The notes under the pieces are model-generated. The model was not told the origin of the DNA and searched no databases. It was given only the letters and a program-made list of their open reading frames with translations. Of a stretch of DNA of 6,224 nucleotides, positions 4,980 to 6,224 are shown in pieces. This stretch comes from Chloroflexota bacterium (GTDB taxonomy: Bacteria > Chloroflexota > Anaerolineae > UBA7937 > B3-Chlor), in the NCBI GenBank assembly GCA_030616025.1, contig JAUWYD010000069.1:1-6224 (forward strand). Reading direction: 5' to 3'. Position 1 is the stretch's first letter. Every line of letters begins with the position of its first letter. The position numbers and the translations under genes are program-made.

Positions 4980-6224
4980 ATGCCTTCAGACGGCGACAGA
5001 CCTCATCGCCTGCGCTGGTTGATCCTTGGCGCCCTCCTGATTGGCACGGTGACCGGGACACTGGGCAACAGCCTGGTCAATGTGGCCCTACCCACAATAA
5101 TGGATCACTACTCTGTGGACGTGGGAACGGGCATCTGGGTCGTGACCATCTACATTTTGCTCTTCGCGGTGAGCATGCCCCTGTTTGGCCGGCTGGGCGA
5201 CATGTATGGCTACAAGCGGGCCTATCTGATAGGCATGGCTGTCTTTGCCGTCAGTTCGATGCTATCTCCCCTGGCGCAGAACTTCCCCGTCCTCATCCTC
5301 TTACGCGGCGTCCAGGGCCTCGGGAACGGTCCCATACTCCCCGCTATCATGGCCATTGTTGGAACACTCTTTCCTGCGGGCGAGAGAGGCCGTGCGATGG
5401 GCGCCTGGGCTCTCGTCAACAGCGCGTTTCACGCGGCTGGCCCCCCTTTGAGTGGCTTTCTGACCCAGTACTTCGGGTGGCAGTCGATCTTCCTGGCCTA
5501 TTCACCACTCTGCATCGTGGCACTGTTTCTTGTATGGCGTCTGATGCCGGACGACAGCAAGTCAGAGCGTCAACCGTTCGACGTAGTCGGTGCCATCATT
5601 CTCACAGCGGCTACGCTGGTGCTGATGTTCAACCTGCGACAAGGCACGTACCTGGGATGGACATCTCCAGCCAGTCTGACGCTCTGGGCGCTGTGCTTTG
5701 GCCTGTTGGCGGCGTTCCTCGTCACCGAGACCAGGGTCCAGCAACCCTTTGTGGACCTGAAGCTGTTTTCGAACAGGCCCTATTTCGCAGCTTCAACCAT
5801 AGCCTTCGCACAGGCCTTCTCACAGTTCGGGCTGCTATTCCTAATCCCCTTGTTCCTGGTCGAGGTGCAACGCTACGCGGCTGCCCAGATAGGTTTGATT
5901 CTGGCCTGCCTGCCAGTCGCGATGGCTGTGACAGCTCCCGTGGCGGGTCGGCTGGCTGACCGGTACGGATGCCGCCTGCTCTGCCTATCTGGCATGAGCG
6001 TGGTCGCACTCTCCGGGCTGGCTCTGAGTGTGCTCGGGCCGACTACCCCCTTGTGGTACATCATGGCCAGCCTTTCCTTGACGGGTGTGGGAATGGGTAT
6101 GGTGCAGTCCCCAGCTCCTGCCGCCGTGAGCCTCGTCGTGCCCCCTGATAAGCTCGGCGTTGCCTTGGGCCTCTTCAACCTGCTGCGGTTCCTCGCCGCA
6201 ACTCTCGGCCTCACAATCTTTGCC
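4980..6224 (+). CDS. MFS transporter, DHA2 (EmrB/QacA-like) family, 3' end cut by window
   Basis: Inner-membrane major facilitator of the 14-helix drug:H+ antiporter-2 type. My translation from ATG 4980 is open to the last base, giving 415 residues; about 60-100 more are expected. Visible motifs: SLVNVALPTI (31-40) in helix 1; GRLGDMYGYKR (70-80), the motif A loop between helices 2 and 3; LRGVQGLGNGPILPAI (108-123), motif B; HAAGPPLSGFL (151-161), the motif C region of helix 5, characteristic of exporters; and a second motif-A-like GRLADRYG (323-330). QPFVDLKLFSNRPYFA (255-270) is the typical link to the second half of DHA2 proteins. The helix-1 acidic residue of motif D1 (LDxTxVNVALP) is Gly here (G29). 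It begins 9 bases after the aldolase stop, so the two are almost certainly co-transcribed. Exporter-like motifs favour efflux of a drug or metabolite, but some family members are annotated as importers. The substrate is unknown. Confidence 0.93.
   Translation, partial: MPSDGDRPHRLRWLILGALLIGTVTGTLGNSLVNVALPTIMDHYSVDVGTGIWVVTIYILLFAVSMPLFGRLGDMYGYKRAYLIGMAVFAVSSMLSPLAQNFPVLILLRGVQGLGNGPILPAIMAIVGTLFPAGERGRAMGAWALVNSAFHAAGPPLSGFLTQYFGWQSIFLAYSPLCIVALFLVWRLMPDDSKSERQPFDVVGAIILTAATLVLMFNLRQGTYLGWTSPASLTLWALCFGLLAAFLVTETRVQQPFVDLKLFSNRPYFAASTIAFAQAFSQFGLLFLIPLFLVEVQRYAAAQIGLILACLPVAMAVTAPVAGRLADRYGCRLLCLSGMSVVALSGLALSVLGPTTPLWYIMASLSLTGVGMGMVQSPAPAAVSLVVPPDKLGVALGLFNLLRFLAATLGLTIFA

Noticed and set aside
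5477..5959. 160-codon plus-strand open frame inside the MFS region
   Set aside because: The +1-shifted frame of a continuous, motif-rich MFS reading frame that runs from 4980 to the window end.

Overview
The window is a single-strand, densely packed block of five genes, all on the + strand, with no RNA gene, insertion sequence or CRISPR array visible. It is moderately GC-rich, and gaps between genes run from 9 to about 144 bases. Protein style suggests a bacterium of the Chloroflexota or a similar free-living heterotroph. The pointers are a family-5 solute-binding protein with its two permeases, a Usp-type protein opening MFQRILVPCDGS, and a DapA-superfamily aldolase with a CCDAPG-type loop. 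This taxonomic reading is a low-confidence inference, because no marker gene is present.

Left part (1-3317): the 3' portion of a solute-binding protein gene (its 5' end lies outside the window), a GC-rich perfect hairpin, and then two inner-membrane permeases of the DppB and DppC types. Together they form most of a peptide/opine/nickel-class (Dpp/Opp) ABC importer. The ATP-binding subunits that normally follow are absent here; unrelated genes follow instead.

Middle (3318-4007): an intergenic stretch of about 144 bases with inverted repeats, an orphan Shine-Dalgarno-like sequence and a weak candidate promoter, then a UspA-fold protein whose true start is fixed by a strong ribosome binding site.

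Right part (4008-6224): a DapA-superfamily (DHDPS/NAL) class I aldolase/lyase with the Schiff-base lysine and its catalytic partners present, followed after 9 bases by a 14-helix-type (DHA2, EmrB/QacA-like) major facilitator cut off by the window end. The aldolase lacks the residues that bind feedback lysine in E. coli DapA but keeps the carboxylate-binding arginine. Together with its neighbours this points to a 2-keto-acid catabolic role rather than lysine synthesis.

Working model (inference): the ABC importer brings in a small organic substrate, the aldolase cleaves or dehydrates a keto-acid derived from it, and the MFS protein moves a related compound or product. The Usp protein is a stress or energy-status accessory. 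I see no clear evidence for a wholly new system. The most checkable oddities are the apparent AUA start of the first permease, the terminator-like hairpin without a U-tract, the missing ATPases and the altered aldolase loop.
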